Assembly: GCA_030671985.1 (NCBI GenBank)
Contig: DAOVHI010000077.1
Location: forward strand, 1 to 6,921
Source of the DNA: JAHJDO01 sp030671985 [NCBI: bacterium]
GTDB taxonomy: Bacteria > JAHJDO01
DNA: 6,921 bases
Reading direction: 5' to 3'
Every line of letters starts with the position of its first letter. Within the stretch, counting starts at the first letter, position 1. The position numbers and the translations under genes are program-made. Shown piece by piece: positions 1-5,441 of this stretch. The notes under the pieces are model-generated. The model searched no databases. It saw only the letters and a list, made by a program, of their open reading frames with translations, and was not told the origin of the DNA.

Positions 1-263
1 AATGTAGCTATTCCAATGGAGCCTGTGTAGCCGATGGGAATCGCCACCCAGAGCTTACCTTTTCCATATAATTTGTACATAGCTGTTGTTGCAAGCGCGC
101 TAAAGACAACATGTAGAGGATGCAAAGTATAAAAAAGGGCATTAGAGGCACCCTTAGGAACCTTGAAAAAAACTATCAAAGCCATGACGATAATGCCCGT
201 CACTGCTCCAAACATAGTAAACGGAGCATGCCTTTTTAATTCCTTAGAAATTTGTTTTAACAT
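1..263 (-). CDS. Multi-pass membrane protein of unknown function (C-terminus cut by window edge)
   Basis: This reading frame is open from the ATG at 263 to the window edge and gives the first 87 residues. They start MLKQISKELKRHAPFTMFG and contain three hydrophobic segments, at about residues 15-35, 43-62 and 71-87, so this is an inner-membrane protein. Polar features that may matter are His12 before the first segment, the HPLH motif at 48-51 in the second, and a Gly-rich GYTGSIGIAT run at 78-87. The histidines could be metal or heme ligands, but that is inference. The start is supported by an AGGAGAG SD site a few bases upstream and by its position one base after the J-protein stop codon, which implies translational coupling. 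I recall similar unnamed membrane proteins in anaerobic bacteria but cannot assign a function. The rest of the gene lies outside the window. Confidence 0.8.
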   Translation of the reverse strand, partial: MLKQISKELKRHAPFTMFGAVTGIIVMALIVFFKVPKGASNALFYTLHPLHVVFSALATTAMYKLYGKGKLWVAIPIGYTGSIGIAT

Positions 264-264
264 A

Positions 265-591
265 TTAATTCTCTCCTGTGGTTGTTTCCCCAAACCATCC
301 ATCGTAAAATCTCTTCAAGTGCTCATAAAATGCCTTATCCTCTGTCTCTCTTCCTACATCCGCTTCTTTAAAAGAATATTCGTACCCCGCGCAATAGCTC
401 ATCAGAATATCATTGGCATGAGCTATCTTTTTAAACATCTCCTCGCACACTTTCTTCTCTTCATCCTTACATTTGTCAGGATGGTGTGTAAAAGCGAGTT
501 TCCTATACGCATTCCTTATCTCTTTCAAAGTTGCACATTCTTCCAATCCCAGCAATCTTCGTGCCTCGTCAATTTGTTTAAAATCTGCCAT
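265..591 (-). CDS. Small J-domain (DnaJ-like) co-chaperone
   Basis: The protein has 108 residues. Its N-terminal two thirds is a J domain: helix I at about 6-15 (IDEARRLLGL), helix II at 22-36, the diagnostic HPD loop at 37-39 (HHPDK), and helix III at about 47-65. HPD is the motif that stimulates the Hsp70 (DnaK) ATPase. No zinc-finger or substrate-binding domain of true DnaJ is present. Instead there is a short tail of about 40 residues, rich in aromatic and acidic residues and ending RFYDGWFGE, which probably sets the client. It is cytosolic. The gene lies 7 bases after the Mrp ATPase stop and 1 base before the membrane-protein start, so it is clearly co-translated with them. J proteins of the HscB type serve Fe-S transfer from scaffold proteins. 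A similar role beside Mrp is inferred, not shown. The SD site is weak (GGAT), consistent with coupling. Confidence 0.88.
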   Translation of the reverse strand: MADFKQIDEARRLLGLEECATLKEIRNAYRKLAFTHHPDKCKDEEKKVCEEMFKKIAHANDILMSYCAGYEYSFKEADVGRETEDKAFYEHLKRFYDGWFGETTTGEN

Positions 592-598
592 TTCTAAT

Positions 599-1438
599 TC
601 ATCCAGAAGAATGTGTTCCTGTTAGAAAATCAACAATCTTCTTTATTATTCTTTCCATAACCCTATTAATTTCTGTATTTTTTGTGGAATTAATAAACGG
701 CTTGCCTGAATCTCCGGATGCTACTATTCTCGGCTCTATAGGAATTCTTCCCAGAAATGGTACTCTTAACTCTTTTGCAGACTTCTCTCCTCCACCCGAT
801 TTAAACAGATCTATATTTTTCTTGCAATATGGACAAACAAAACCGCTCATATTCTCAATTATTCCAATAACCTTCATCTTTAATGTCTGTGCAAATAAAA
901 CAGTTTTACGGGAATCCAAAATTGCTACATCCTGTGGTGTAGTAACAATTACAGCACCGCTTATATCCGGTATAAGTTGGCAAACACTTAAGGGTTCATC
1001 TCCTGTTCCAGGCGGAGAATCTATTATAAGATAATCTAATTCACCCCAGTTTACATCGCTCAGGAATTGTTTAATCGTGATCATTTTAAGCGGCCCCCGC
1101 CAAATAATAGGCTTATCAGGACTGTCAATCATAAATGCTATACTTACTGCTTTAAGATTGGGTAAAATTTCTATTGGCTCTATTTTACCAGATGGAGAGC
1201 CAACCAGTTTTGCATCCTCAACACCCAGCATCTTAGCGATATTCGGACCATGAATATCCACATCTAATATTCCAACCTTATGTCCATTCATTGCTAATCC
1301 GTAAGCAAGGTTAACTGCTACCGTGGTTTTTCCAACTCCACCTTTCCCGCTAATAACAATTAACTTATGCTTTATCCTGTTCATATTGTCATTTAATCTC
1401 TTCTCCTGCTGTATTTCCTGAGCTGTTTTTTCTCTCAT
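599..1438 (-). CDS. mrp: Mrp/NBP35-family Fe-S cluster carrier P-loop ATPase
   Basis: This cytosolic ATPase of the SIMIBI (MinD/ParA) class has 279 residues. Family members (Mrp, ApbC, NBP35) bind a [4Fe-4S] cluster between two subunits and pass it to apoproteins. Visible motifs are the deviant Walker [10 protein letters not shown] at 31-39, DVDIHGPN (switch I region) at 59-66, [11 protein letters not shown] at 138-148, [13 protein letters not shown] at 166-178, and [11 protein letters not shown] with the bridging CxxC pair at 202-205. It lacks the N-terminal DUF59 (MIP18) domain of E. coli Mrp and the N-terminal four-Cys motif of eukaryotic Nbp35. It is therefore the short form common in anaerobes and archaea. 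The start at 1438 is 2 bases after the DUF89 stop codon, with AGAAAGG as SD site. The gene sits in the middle of the operon, followed by the J-domain gene. The family call is secure, and the specific client proteins are unknown. Confidence 0.95.
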   Translation of the reverse strand: MREKTAQEIQQEKRLNDNMNRIKHKLIVISGKGGVGKTTVAVNLAYGLAMNGHKVGILDVDIHGPNIAKMLGVEDAKLVGSPSGKIEPIEILPNLKAVSIAFMIDSPDKPIIWRGPLKMITIKQFLSDVNWGELDYLIIDSPPGTGDEPLSVCQLIPDISGAVIVTTPQDVAILDSRKTVLFAQTLKMKVIGIIENMSGFVCPYCKKNIDLFKSGGGEKSAKELRVPFLGRIPIEPRIVASGDSGKPFINSTKNTEINRVMERIIKKIVDFLTGTHSSG

Positions 1439-1440
1439 AA

Positions 1441-2313
1441 TTATACCTTTCTAAGAATTATATCACCCATATTAAAACCGGTATGGCTTGCAATTACCGG
1501 ACATTTTACTTTGAATAAAAAAAATATTGGTCCGCTTTCGTCTGCCAACGTTTCAAAATTTCCCTGCCCTTTGCTAATGACCAGTTCTGCATTCTTATAA
1601 AGTTCAAGAAATTCCTCTGAACAAAGATCCAAAATAGTACCGGGAGCATCACAACCGCTTGATATGACATCTACTATTTTATCCAAACCACAGCTTATAG
1701 CATCCTCCATCAAAGCATCATTAATAACCGGCTTATCTCTTACAACATAGGTAATCTTTGTATCTGGAAAGATATTGATTAATTCTTCAATCAAAAGTTT
1801 ATCAAAAACAATCTCTCCTGTGTTATCACCAAGATAGAGAACAGATTTTGTATTATTCAATGCATCTCTGAATTTCTGATAATCAAAACTAGAACTTTTA
1901 CCATATTCCGTAAGATCTCCAACAAGTATCTTTTTTATCTCTCTGTTAACATCTAGCGAATTTTTAACTCCATAGTCTATTACGTTACCGGCAATGACCA
2001 ATTCTATCGCTGTTAAAAGTTTATCATCCGAACTTCTTATTTTTTCTTTTAATCTTGGATAAATATCCAAAACCAGTTTATTGCTTTTTTGTTTAATCTT
2101 TTTAAAAGGGTCATCTATGCCTGTTATTCTCTTTACAATCCGATATATTTCTCTCCCCATTTTTGGCGGACTTGCATCCAAAGGAAAGTCGGGAATTAGT
2201 TTAGAAACCTCATTTAATACTTTCTTTTGTGTAGTTTCGTCCACACCTGTGATCCTTGTCATATCAAGAGCTTGCCTAAAAAAGCAGGGTATACAATCTA
2301 AATAGGTTCTCAT
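1441..2313 (-). CDS. DUF89 / ARMT1-like metal-dependent phosphatase family protein
   Basis: The protein has 290 residues, the size of the short prokaryotic DUF89 group (archaeal AF1104 type). It begins with the typical DCIPC motif (residues 6-10, two cysteines). It then has a helical N-terminal domain, GNVIDYG at 109-115, and a Rossmann-like C-terminal half with the core motifs [11 protein letters not shown] at 161-171, NDA at 198-200 and KGQGNFE at 248-254. In studied members, Asp and Asn residues of these motifs hold a divalent metal, and the enzymes remove phosphate from damaged or excess phosphometabolites. Some members were earlier described as carboxyl methyltransferases. The substrate here is unknown. 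The gene follows a hairpin downstream of the DUF5320 gene and ends 2 bases before mrp, so it belongs to the same unit. The SD site is AGGAAG, placed rather far (about 10 bases) from the ATG. Location in an Fe-S operon suggests a metal- or redox-linked housekeeping role, which is inference. Confidence 0.9.
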   Translation of the reverse strand: MRTYLDCIPCFFRQALDMTRITGVDETTQKKVLNEVSKLIPDFPLDASPPKMGREIYRIVKRITGIDDPFKKIKQKSNKLVLDIYPRLKEKIRSSDDKLLTAIELVIAGNVIDYGVKNSLDVNREIKKILVGDLTEYGKSSSFDYQKFRDALNNTKSVLYLGDNTGEIVFDKLLIEELINIFPDTKITYVVRDKPVINDALMEDAISCGLDKIVDVISSGCDAPGTILDLCSEEFLELYKNAELVISKGQGNFETLADESGPIFFLFKVKCPVIASHTGFNMGDIILRKV

Positions 2314-2338
2314 TTTTTATTTACTTCCTGTTTTAAAC

Positions 2339-2377
2339 AAGTAGGGATAGACACTGATAATATATCTATCCCCACTT
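2339..2377 (-). terminator. Long hairpin between DUF5320 and DUF89 genes (attenuator or RNA-processing stem)
   Basis: AAGTAGGGATAGA at 2339-2351 pairs with TCTATCCCCACTT at 2365-2377. This gives a 13-base-pair stem with a single G-U pair (in minus-strand RNA) and a 13-base loop. On the minus strand the stem is followed by only CTTGTTT, a poor U-tract. It is therefore more likely a partial terminator (attenuator) or an mRNA 3' stabiliser for the short DUF5320 transcript than a full stop. It fits a design in which DUF5320 is made in excess over the downstream enzymes. Confidence 0.6.
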
Positions 2378-2392
2378 ACATTCCTCAATCAG

Positions 2393-2728
2393 CTACTTGC
2401 TCTTCTTGGATGCTGATTTTAATTCGCTGATCCGCTTGTTGATTGCCTCCAGCTCTTCAGTTATTGCTTTAGACTGCTCTTTCAGCATATCTGTTTCCTG
2501 TTGAGAAGTAATCTCCGGAGCATAGGGATAACCATCGTAAGCAGCTCCACGAAATCCAAAACCTCTACCGAAGCCACGGCCTCTACCAAAGCCAAGGCCA
2601 TAACCAAAACGACCTCTTCCTGCGATTGGATTCATATAACCCGGTACTGAGTAACCGGCGCAGTAACCTGCTGCTCTGCCTGTCATTGGACCCATTCCTC
2701 CCGGACCTGTTCCGTCTCCTCTTGGCAT
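2393..2728 (-). CDS. DUF5320 family small glycine-rich protein
   Basis: The protein has 111 residues in three parts. The first is a conserved N-terminal signature, MPRGDGTGPGGMGPMTGRAA followed by GYCAGY (residues 1-26, one Cys at 23). The second is a low-complexity Gly/Phe/Arg segment at 37-62. The third is a charged helix at about 75-105 that looks like a coiled coil. The signature is that of DUF5320, a family of unknown biochemistry that I recall near Mrp-type ATPases and NifB/NifX-like genes in anaerobes. That pairing holds here, three genes from mrp. A longer frame starts at a GTG at 2737, but that codon overlaps the SD run AAGGAAGGAGG (2737-2747), which sits 8 bases before this ATG. The family signature also begins exactly here. 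This is the first gene after the strong operator-covered promoter, so it is probably abundant when derepressed. Metal or cluster binding is only a guess. Confidence 0.9.
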   Translation of the reverse strand: MPRGDGTGPGGMGPMTGRAAGYCAGYSVPGYMNPIAGRGRFGYGLGFGRGRGFGRGFGFRGAAYDGYPYAPEITSQQETDMLKEQSKAITEELEAINKRISELKSASKKSK

Positions 2729-2736
2729 CTTAAACA

Positions 2737-2747
2737 CCTCCTTCCTT
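2737..2747 (-). promoter_or_regulatory. Strong ribosome binding site that fixes the DUF5320 start
   Basis: The minus strand reads AAGGAAGGAGG, ending 8 bases before the ATG at 2728. It is a near-ideal anti-16S match and excludes the in-frame GTG at 2737, whose first base is part of this SD run. It is the best SD site in the window. Confidence 0.85.
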
Positions 2748-2773
2748 ATTGAAAATGATTTCCATTTCCAATA
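2747..2773. promoter_or_regulatory. Fur-like inverted-repeat operator upstream of DUF5320 gene
   Basis: The arms TATTGnAAATG and CATTTnCAATA flank a five-base centre. Ten of eleven positions in each arm pair, with the mismatch at the n. The central 19 bases (2751-2769) match the classical Fur box GATAATGATAATCATTATC at 13 positions. The site overlaps the last four bases of the -10 box and covers the predicted transcription start, the classic place for a repressor. A Fur-family regulator gene lies about 0.7 kb upstream. Which regulator binds is inferred. Confidence 0.65.
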
Positions 2774-2798
2774 TATACGGCCGGAAATATTCTGTCAA
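2770..2798 (-). promoter_or_regulatory. Sigma70-type promoter for the DUF5320-DUF89-mrp-J operon
   Basis: On the minus strand there is a perfect -35 TTGACA (2793-2798), a 17-base spacer and a -10 TATATT (2770-2775, five of six consensus bases). Transcription should begin near 2763, giving a leader of about 35 bases before the DUF5320 ATG. The -35 box lies just beyond the YggS stop codon, so this unit has its own control even though it lies downstream of the thioredoxin operon. Confidence 0.8.
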
Positions 2799-2806
2799 GT
2801 GTTTTC

Positions 2807-3478
2807 TCAATTTCTCTCTCCAAAGACAACAGTGCCTAATCTAACCATATTGCTCCCCTCTTCTATCGCAACCCTGTAAGAATTTGACATTCCCATAGAC
2901 AATGTCTCCATCTTAACTTTTGAGAGATTAAGCGCTTTCATCCTTTCAAAAACGCCTTTCGCTTTTCTAAAATAAGGTCTCGAATCTTCAGGATCCCCAG
3001 ACTGAGGCCCCATTGTCATTAGTCCTTCTAAACTCAAATGTTTAAATTTGGAAATTTCTCTAACTAAATTTTCGATAGCTTCATATTCCGGATTCACACC
3101 GGCTTTTGTCGTTTCTCTGCCAATATTTATTTCTAGATATACGGAAACCTGTTTTTCCATTCTCCCCACTCTTTTATCAATAGATGATGCTTTTTCTAAA
3201 GAGTCAACTGTTTGCATAACATCAAAAATTCTAAGCGCCTTATTAATCTTATTTGTCTGCAAATGTCCTATCATGTGCCATCTAACCTTTTTTGCTTTTT
3301 TACCCAAAGAATCATACATTGCCTCGGCTTCCTGCACATAATTTTCGCCTATGTCTGTAGCACCAGCCTCTATGACTTCTTCAACCTCTTCCAGAGACCT
3401 TGTCTTGCCTGCTAGAACTATAGTCACGTTGTCTGGAATCTCTTCTCTAATTCTTCGATAGTTTTCTGCTATTGACAT
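2807..3478 (-). CDS. yggS: YggS/PROSC-family pyridoxal phosphate-binding protein
   Basis: The protein has 223 residues from the ATG at 3478. It is a single TIM-barrel PLP-binding protein that maintains vitamin B6 and amino-acid balance and has no known catalytic turnover. Family motifs are VLAGKTR with the PLP lysine at about residue 25, GENYVQE at 44-50, WHMIGHLQTNK at 67-77, GLMTMGP, SMGMS, and the phosphate-binding end MVRLGTVVFGER. The N-terminus is shorter than usual because the CGRSPEEV-like stretch before the first strand is missing. The lysine motif reads AGKT instead of the usual VSKT. An in-frame ATG also exists at 3487. I prefer 3478 because MSIAENYRRIREEI matches the family start, though neither has a convincing SD site. 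The start overlaps the end of the regulator gene by 10 bases, so translation is probably coupled. Confidence 0.92.
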   Translation of the reverse strand: MSIAENYRRIREEIPDNVTIVLAGKTRSLEEVEEVIEAGATDIGENYVQEAEAMYDSLGKKAKKVRWHMIGHLQTNKINKALRIFDVMQTVDSLEKASSIDKRVGRMEKQVSVYLEINIGRETTKAGVNPEYEAIENLVREISKFKHLSLEGLMTMGPQSGDPEDSRPYFRKAKGVFERMKALNLSKVKMETLSMGMSNSYRVAIEEGSNMVRLGTVVFGERN

Positions 3479-3933
3479 TTCTCGCATAACCCATAAAACT
3501 GAGTAAGATGACTTGTTGTTTTGAAATTATATTTTCTTAAAAGCTTTTTCTCGGTCTGCTCAATAAGTTCTATCTCATCATCTATAAAGTCCGTATAATC
3601 AATAACTCTATTGCAATTTGTACATATTAAATGATGGTGATGCGTTTTTCCTTTAGGTCCTTTAACCAGCTCATATCTTGCCCTGCCGTCTCCAAAATCA
3701 AATTTAAATATTAAACCAATATTAGTCAAAAGATCCAAAGTTCGGTAAATTGTTGTTAACCCTATGGCAGGATAACGCGCGTGAATTTTTACATATATAT
3801 CTTCTGCGCTCAAATGTTTATCGGATTTAGAGAGCACATCAAGTATGGCTTCTCTCGGTGCAGTTATCCTATAACCACAGCCTCTGAATCTTCCATGCCA
3901 CCACATTGGATCGGTATTTCTTTGCCTTGGCAT
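3469..3933 (-). CDS. Fur/PerR-family metal-dependent transcriptional regulator
   Basis: The protein has 154 residues. Its N-terminal winged helix runs from GYRITAPREAIL (20-31) through HLSAEDIY (40-47) to the recognition helix LTTIYRTLDLL (59-69). Its C-terminal dimerisation domain has HHHHLICTNC (98-107) and GLCEKC (148-153). C104/C107 and C150/C153 form the structural zinc site. By alignment from memory with B. subtilis PerR, the regulatory metal site would be H40, E88, H99, H101 and D112. E88 is as in Fur. D112 matches PerR Asp104, the residue that allows iron-catalysed peroxide sensing, where Fur has Glu. A 19-residue leader with WWHGRFRGCG precedes the usual start. The gene lies 15 bases after thioredoxin, with an AAGGAA SD site, and overlaps yggS. 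A Fur-like box sits at the next promoter. It could be Fur, PerR or Zur in effect. The family call is firm and the signal is inferred. Confidence 0.93.
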   Translation of the reverse strand: MPRQRNTDPMWWHGRFRGCGYRITAPREAILDVLSKSDKHLSAEDIYVKIHARYPAIGLTTIYRTLDLLTNIGLIFKFDFGDGRARYELVKGPKGKTHHHHLICTNCNRVIDYTDFIDDEIELIEQTEKKLLRKYNFKTTSHLTQFYGLCEKCQ

Positions 3934-3948
3934 ACTATATATTCCTTA

Positions 3949-4266
3949 TTAAATATGAGGTTTTATTTTTTCTTCAATTGCAGACTTTGATACAGCGCCT
4001 ATAACTTTATCAACCAGTTCTCCATTCTTGAAAATAGCCAGCGTCGGGATGCTCATAATCTCATATTGCGAAGCTGTCTGAGACGCTTCATCAACATTCA
4101 GTTTACACACTTTTAATTTCCCTTCATATTCTCCAGCTATTTCTTCAATTACCGGAGCAATCATCCGACACGGTCCGCACCACTCCGCCCAGAAATCCAC
4201 CAGCACAGGAATACTTGATTCCAGTACTTCCTGCTTAAAACCAGTATCATCTACTTTGATCTCCAT
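3949..4266 (-). CDS. trxA: Thioredoxin
   Basis: This protein of 105 residues is a standard single-domain cytosolic thioredoxin that reduces protein disulfides. The active site is [11 protein letters not shown] with Cys30 and Cys33. The buried Asp24, the cis-proline in MSIPTLAIF (Pro74) and the [13 protein letters not shown]-terminal helix are all present, so the protein should be active. An extra Cys54 is seen in [10 protein letters not shown] frame beginning at a TTG at 4281 would add five residues. It is rejected because the SD sequence AGGAG (4274-4278) lies inside that extension and is spaced 7 bases from the ATG at 4266. It is the first gene of the unit that continues into the Fur-family regulator and yggS, which links the regulator to redox stress. 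No thioredoxin reductase gene is in the window. Confidence 0.97.
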   Translation of the reverse strand: MEIKVDDTGFKQEVLESSIPVLVDFWAEWCGPCRMIAPVIEEIAGEYEGKLKVCKLNVDEASQTASQYEIMSIPTLAIFKNGELVDKVIGAVSKSAIEEKIKPHI

Positions 4267-4273
4267 GCCTATT

Positions 4274-4278
4274 CTCCT
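4274..4278 (-). promoter_or_regulatory. SD site that fixes the thioredoxin start
   Basis: AGGAG on the minus strand lies 7 bases before the ATG at 4266. Because it falls within the alternative frame opened by TTG 4281, it decides for the shorter 105-residue protein, which is also the usual thioredoxin length. Confidence 0.8.
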
Positions 4279-4305
4279 CAATTATTTTTTCGCTTACGAT
4301 CATTC

Positions 4306-4334
4306 AGTCTATCCCCGATCAGCCATTTATTCAA
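4306..4334 (-). promoter_or_regulatory. Probable promoter of the thioredoxin-regulator-yggS operon
   Basis: On the minus strand there is TTGAAT (4329-4334), a 17-base spacer and TAGACT (4306-4311). Each box matches four of six consensus bases. Transcription would start near 4299 and leave a leader of about 33 bases. It is weaker than the other two promoters in the window but has correct spacing and position. Confidence 0.5.
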
Positions 4335-4341
4335 CTAAAAA

Positions 4342-4357
4342 AATCCTTGCATGGATT
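4342..4357. promoter_or_regulatory. Palindrome between the divergent -35 boxes (candidate operator)
   Basis: AATCCTTGCATGGATT is a 16-base palindrome with seven of eight pairs matching. It lies between the minus-strand -35 (4329-4334) and the plus-strand -35 (4356-4361), touching the latter by two bases. Its position suits a regulator acting on one or both divergent promoters. On the minus strand it is followed by a T-run, but the five-pair stem is too weak for a convincing terminator. The regulator is unknown. It does not resemble the Fur-like box at 2747-2773. Confidence 0.4.
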
Positions 4358-4384
4358 GACGATTAAAACCTGTTATGGTATATT
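4356..4384 (+). promoter_or_regulatory. Sigma70-type promoter of the secreted protein-kinase-TPR operon
   Basis: TTGACG (4356-4361), a 17-base spacer and TATATT (4379-4384) each match five of six consensus bases. The start should lie near 4391, giving a leader of about 40 bases before the GTG start at 4432. Confidence 0.75.
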
Positions 4385-4431
4385 TCATTGGATTTAGGAT
4401 AAGATAAATACCTGATAGGGATAGGCAAATA

Positions 4432-5409
4432 GTGAACTTTTCGAAACGTATCATAAAGATAATTCTCGTCATTATTATCTTAACAGGATATCGTTCAGGC
4501 ATATCTGATGCATCTGAAGGCAGCGAAAACTATCTATTGACGAAACCTGACAATTGTCTGAAATTTTTTTTGCGGATTAATTATAATGATGAAGGTTTGA
4601 AATCAGTTGCAGACGCGTTAATACAATCCTTTGTGCAAAGTAAGATCGTTCAGAATACTGACCTGCAGATTTCAAACATTTCTCTTCCGATTTTTGACAA
4701 AATCTGGGGTAATATATGCATTTTAGATGCAGGAGAAACCGCATATTTTATCGTAGGACATATAGCAACTGAAAACTCCGATATTTCTATGCAGATAGGA
4801 GGCTTAGCGGTATCTCTTAAACTTGGGAACAAAGAAAGCGGTAAAACACTGCGAAAATCAATATTAGCTGGTCTGTTAGATAAACATATTAAGGGATCGG
4901 ACACGACAAAAACCAGGAAAGCAGGAGAATTGTCAGCCTATGCTTTTGTTGGAGATAATGTAATTGTTGGAACTGCGCCGGACGTTGTTGAATATGCAAA
5001 AAGAAACTTTAACAATCTAAACAATCAAGCTCCACTAAATGATAAAACCGATGGATATATTACGCTGGAAAACAAAAACAATCTATTATCTCGCCTATTA
5101 AATAAATACTCCGGCAGCCTTGGATTCTCTCTGGTAACGTCTCAAGATCTGAATAAAATAAAAAGCCTTAAAATAAAGTTCAATATTGTAGATCGGGACA
5201 GAATAAAGCTCTCGTTTAACCTAATATCTTCTGACATCACTTCTCACGGACAAAATATGCTTCAGAACGATATAAAATTCATATTGGAACTACTGGACAG
5301 AATTTGTATTCAAAAGAACATCAATTTCAGTTATAATCTTAGAAATGATCTAAATGCGGATATTGAGTTAAGCAATCTGGAAAAATACTGGAATAGTTCG
5401 AATTGGTAG
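4432..5409 (+). CDS. Secreted or periplasmic protein of unknown function
   Basis: I do not recognise this protein of 325 residues. The N-terminus is a good signal peptide: basic residues at 5-9 (KRIIK), a hydrophobic core at 10-19 and a candidate signal peptidase I site after SDA (residue 27). The mature part is a mix of predicted strands and helices with no further membrane segment. Segment 169-193, with AYAFVGDNVIVGTAPDVVEY, loosely resembles DUF3352-type extracytoplasmic proteins, but the similarity is too weak for a call. Three cysteines (42, 96, 292) are present after the signal. The start is GTG, with AGG of the GGGATAGG run six bases upstream as SD site. It is the first gene of a plus-strand operon whose next gene, a Ser/Thr kinase, follows 32 bases later. 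It may be an envelope protein linked to that signalling, which is inference from position. Confidence 0.8.
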   Translation: MNFSKRIIKIILVIIILTGYRSGISDASEGSENYLLTKPDNCLKFFLRINYNDEGLKSVADALIQSFVQSKIVQNTDLQISNISLPIFDKIWGNICILDAGETAYFIVGHIATENSDISMQIGGLAVSLKLGNKESGKTLRKSILAGLLDKHIKGSDTTKTRKAGELSAYAFVGDNVIVGTAPDVVEYAKRNFNNLNNQAPLNDKTDGYITLENKNNLLSRLLNKYSGSLGFSLVTSQDLNKIKSLKIKFNIVDRDRIKLSFNLISSDITSHGQNMLQNDIKFILELLDRICIQKNINFSYNLRNDLNADIELSNLEKYWNSSNW

Positions 5410-5441
5410 CTTTAAATTTTTAAATTAGTTTAGGATTAGTT

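Noticed and set aside
163-597. Plus-strand frame of 144 codons
   Set aside because: It lies antisense to the J-domain and membrane-protein genes, both of which have clear motifs and coupled starts. It has no SD site or family signature.
684-1034. Plus-strand frame of 116 codons
   Set aside because: It is a shadow of the Mrp ATPase gene. The minus-strand frame carries all the P-loop motifs.
2729-2737. GTG start extending the DUF5320 protein by three residues
   Set aside because: The GTG overlaps the SD run and the family signature begins at the later ATG (2728).
3628-3642. HHHH run resembling an affinity tag in the regulator
   Set aside because: It is the natural His-rich metal-binding segment of the Fur family just before the first zinc CxxC pair.
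4267-4281. TTG start extending thioredoxin by five residues
   Set aside because: The extension contains the SD site AGGAG. The ATG at 4266 gives the usual thioredoxin length.
4342-4357. Short hairpin plus T-run on the minus strand read as a terminator
   Set aside because: The stem has only five pairs, and no minus-strand gene ends there because the plus-strand genes start nearby. An operator is the better reading.
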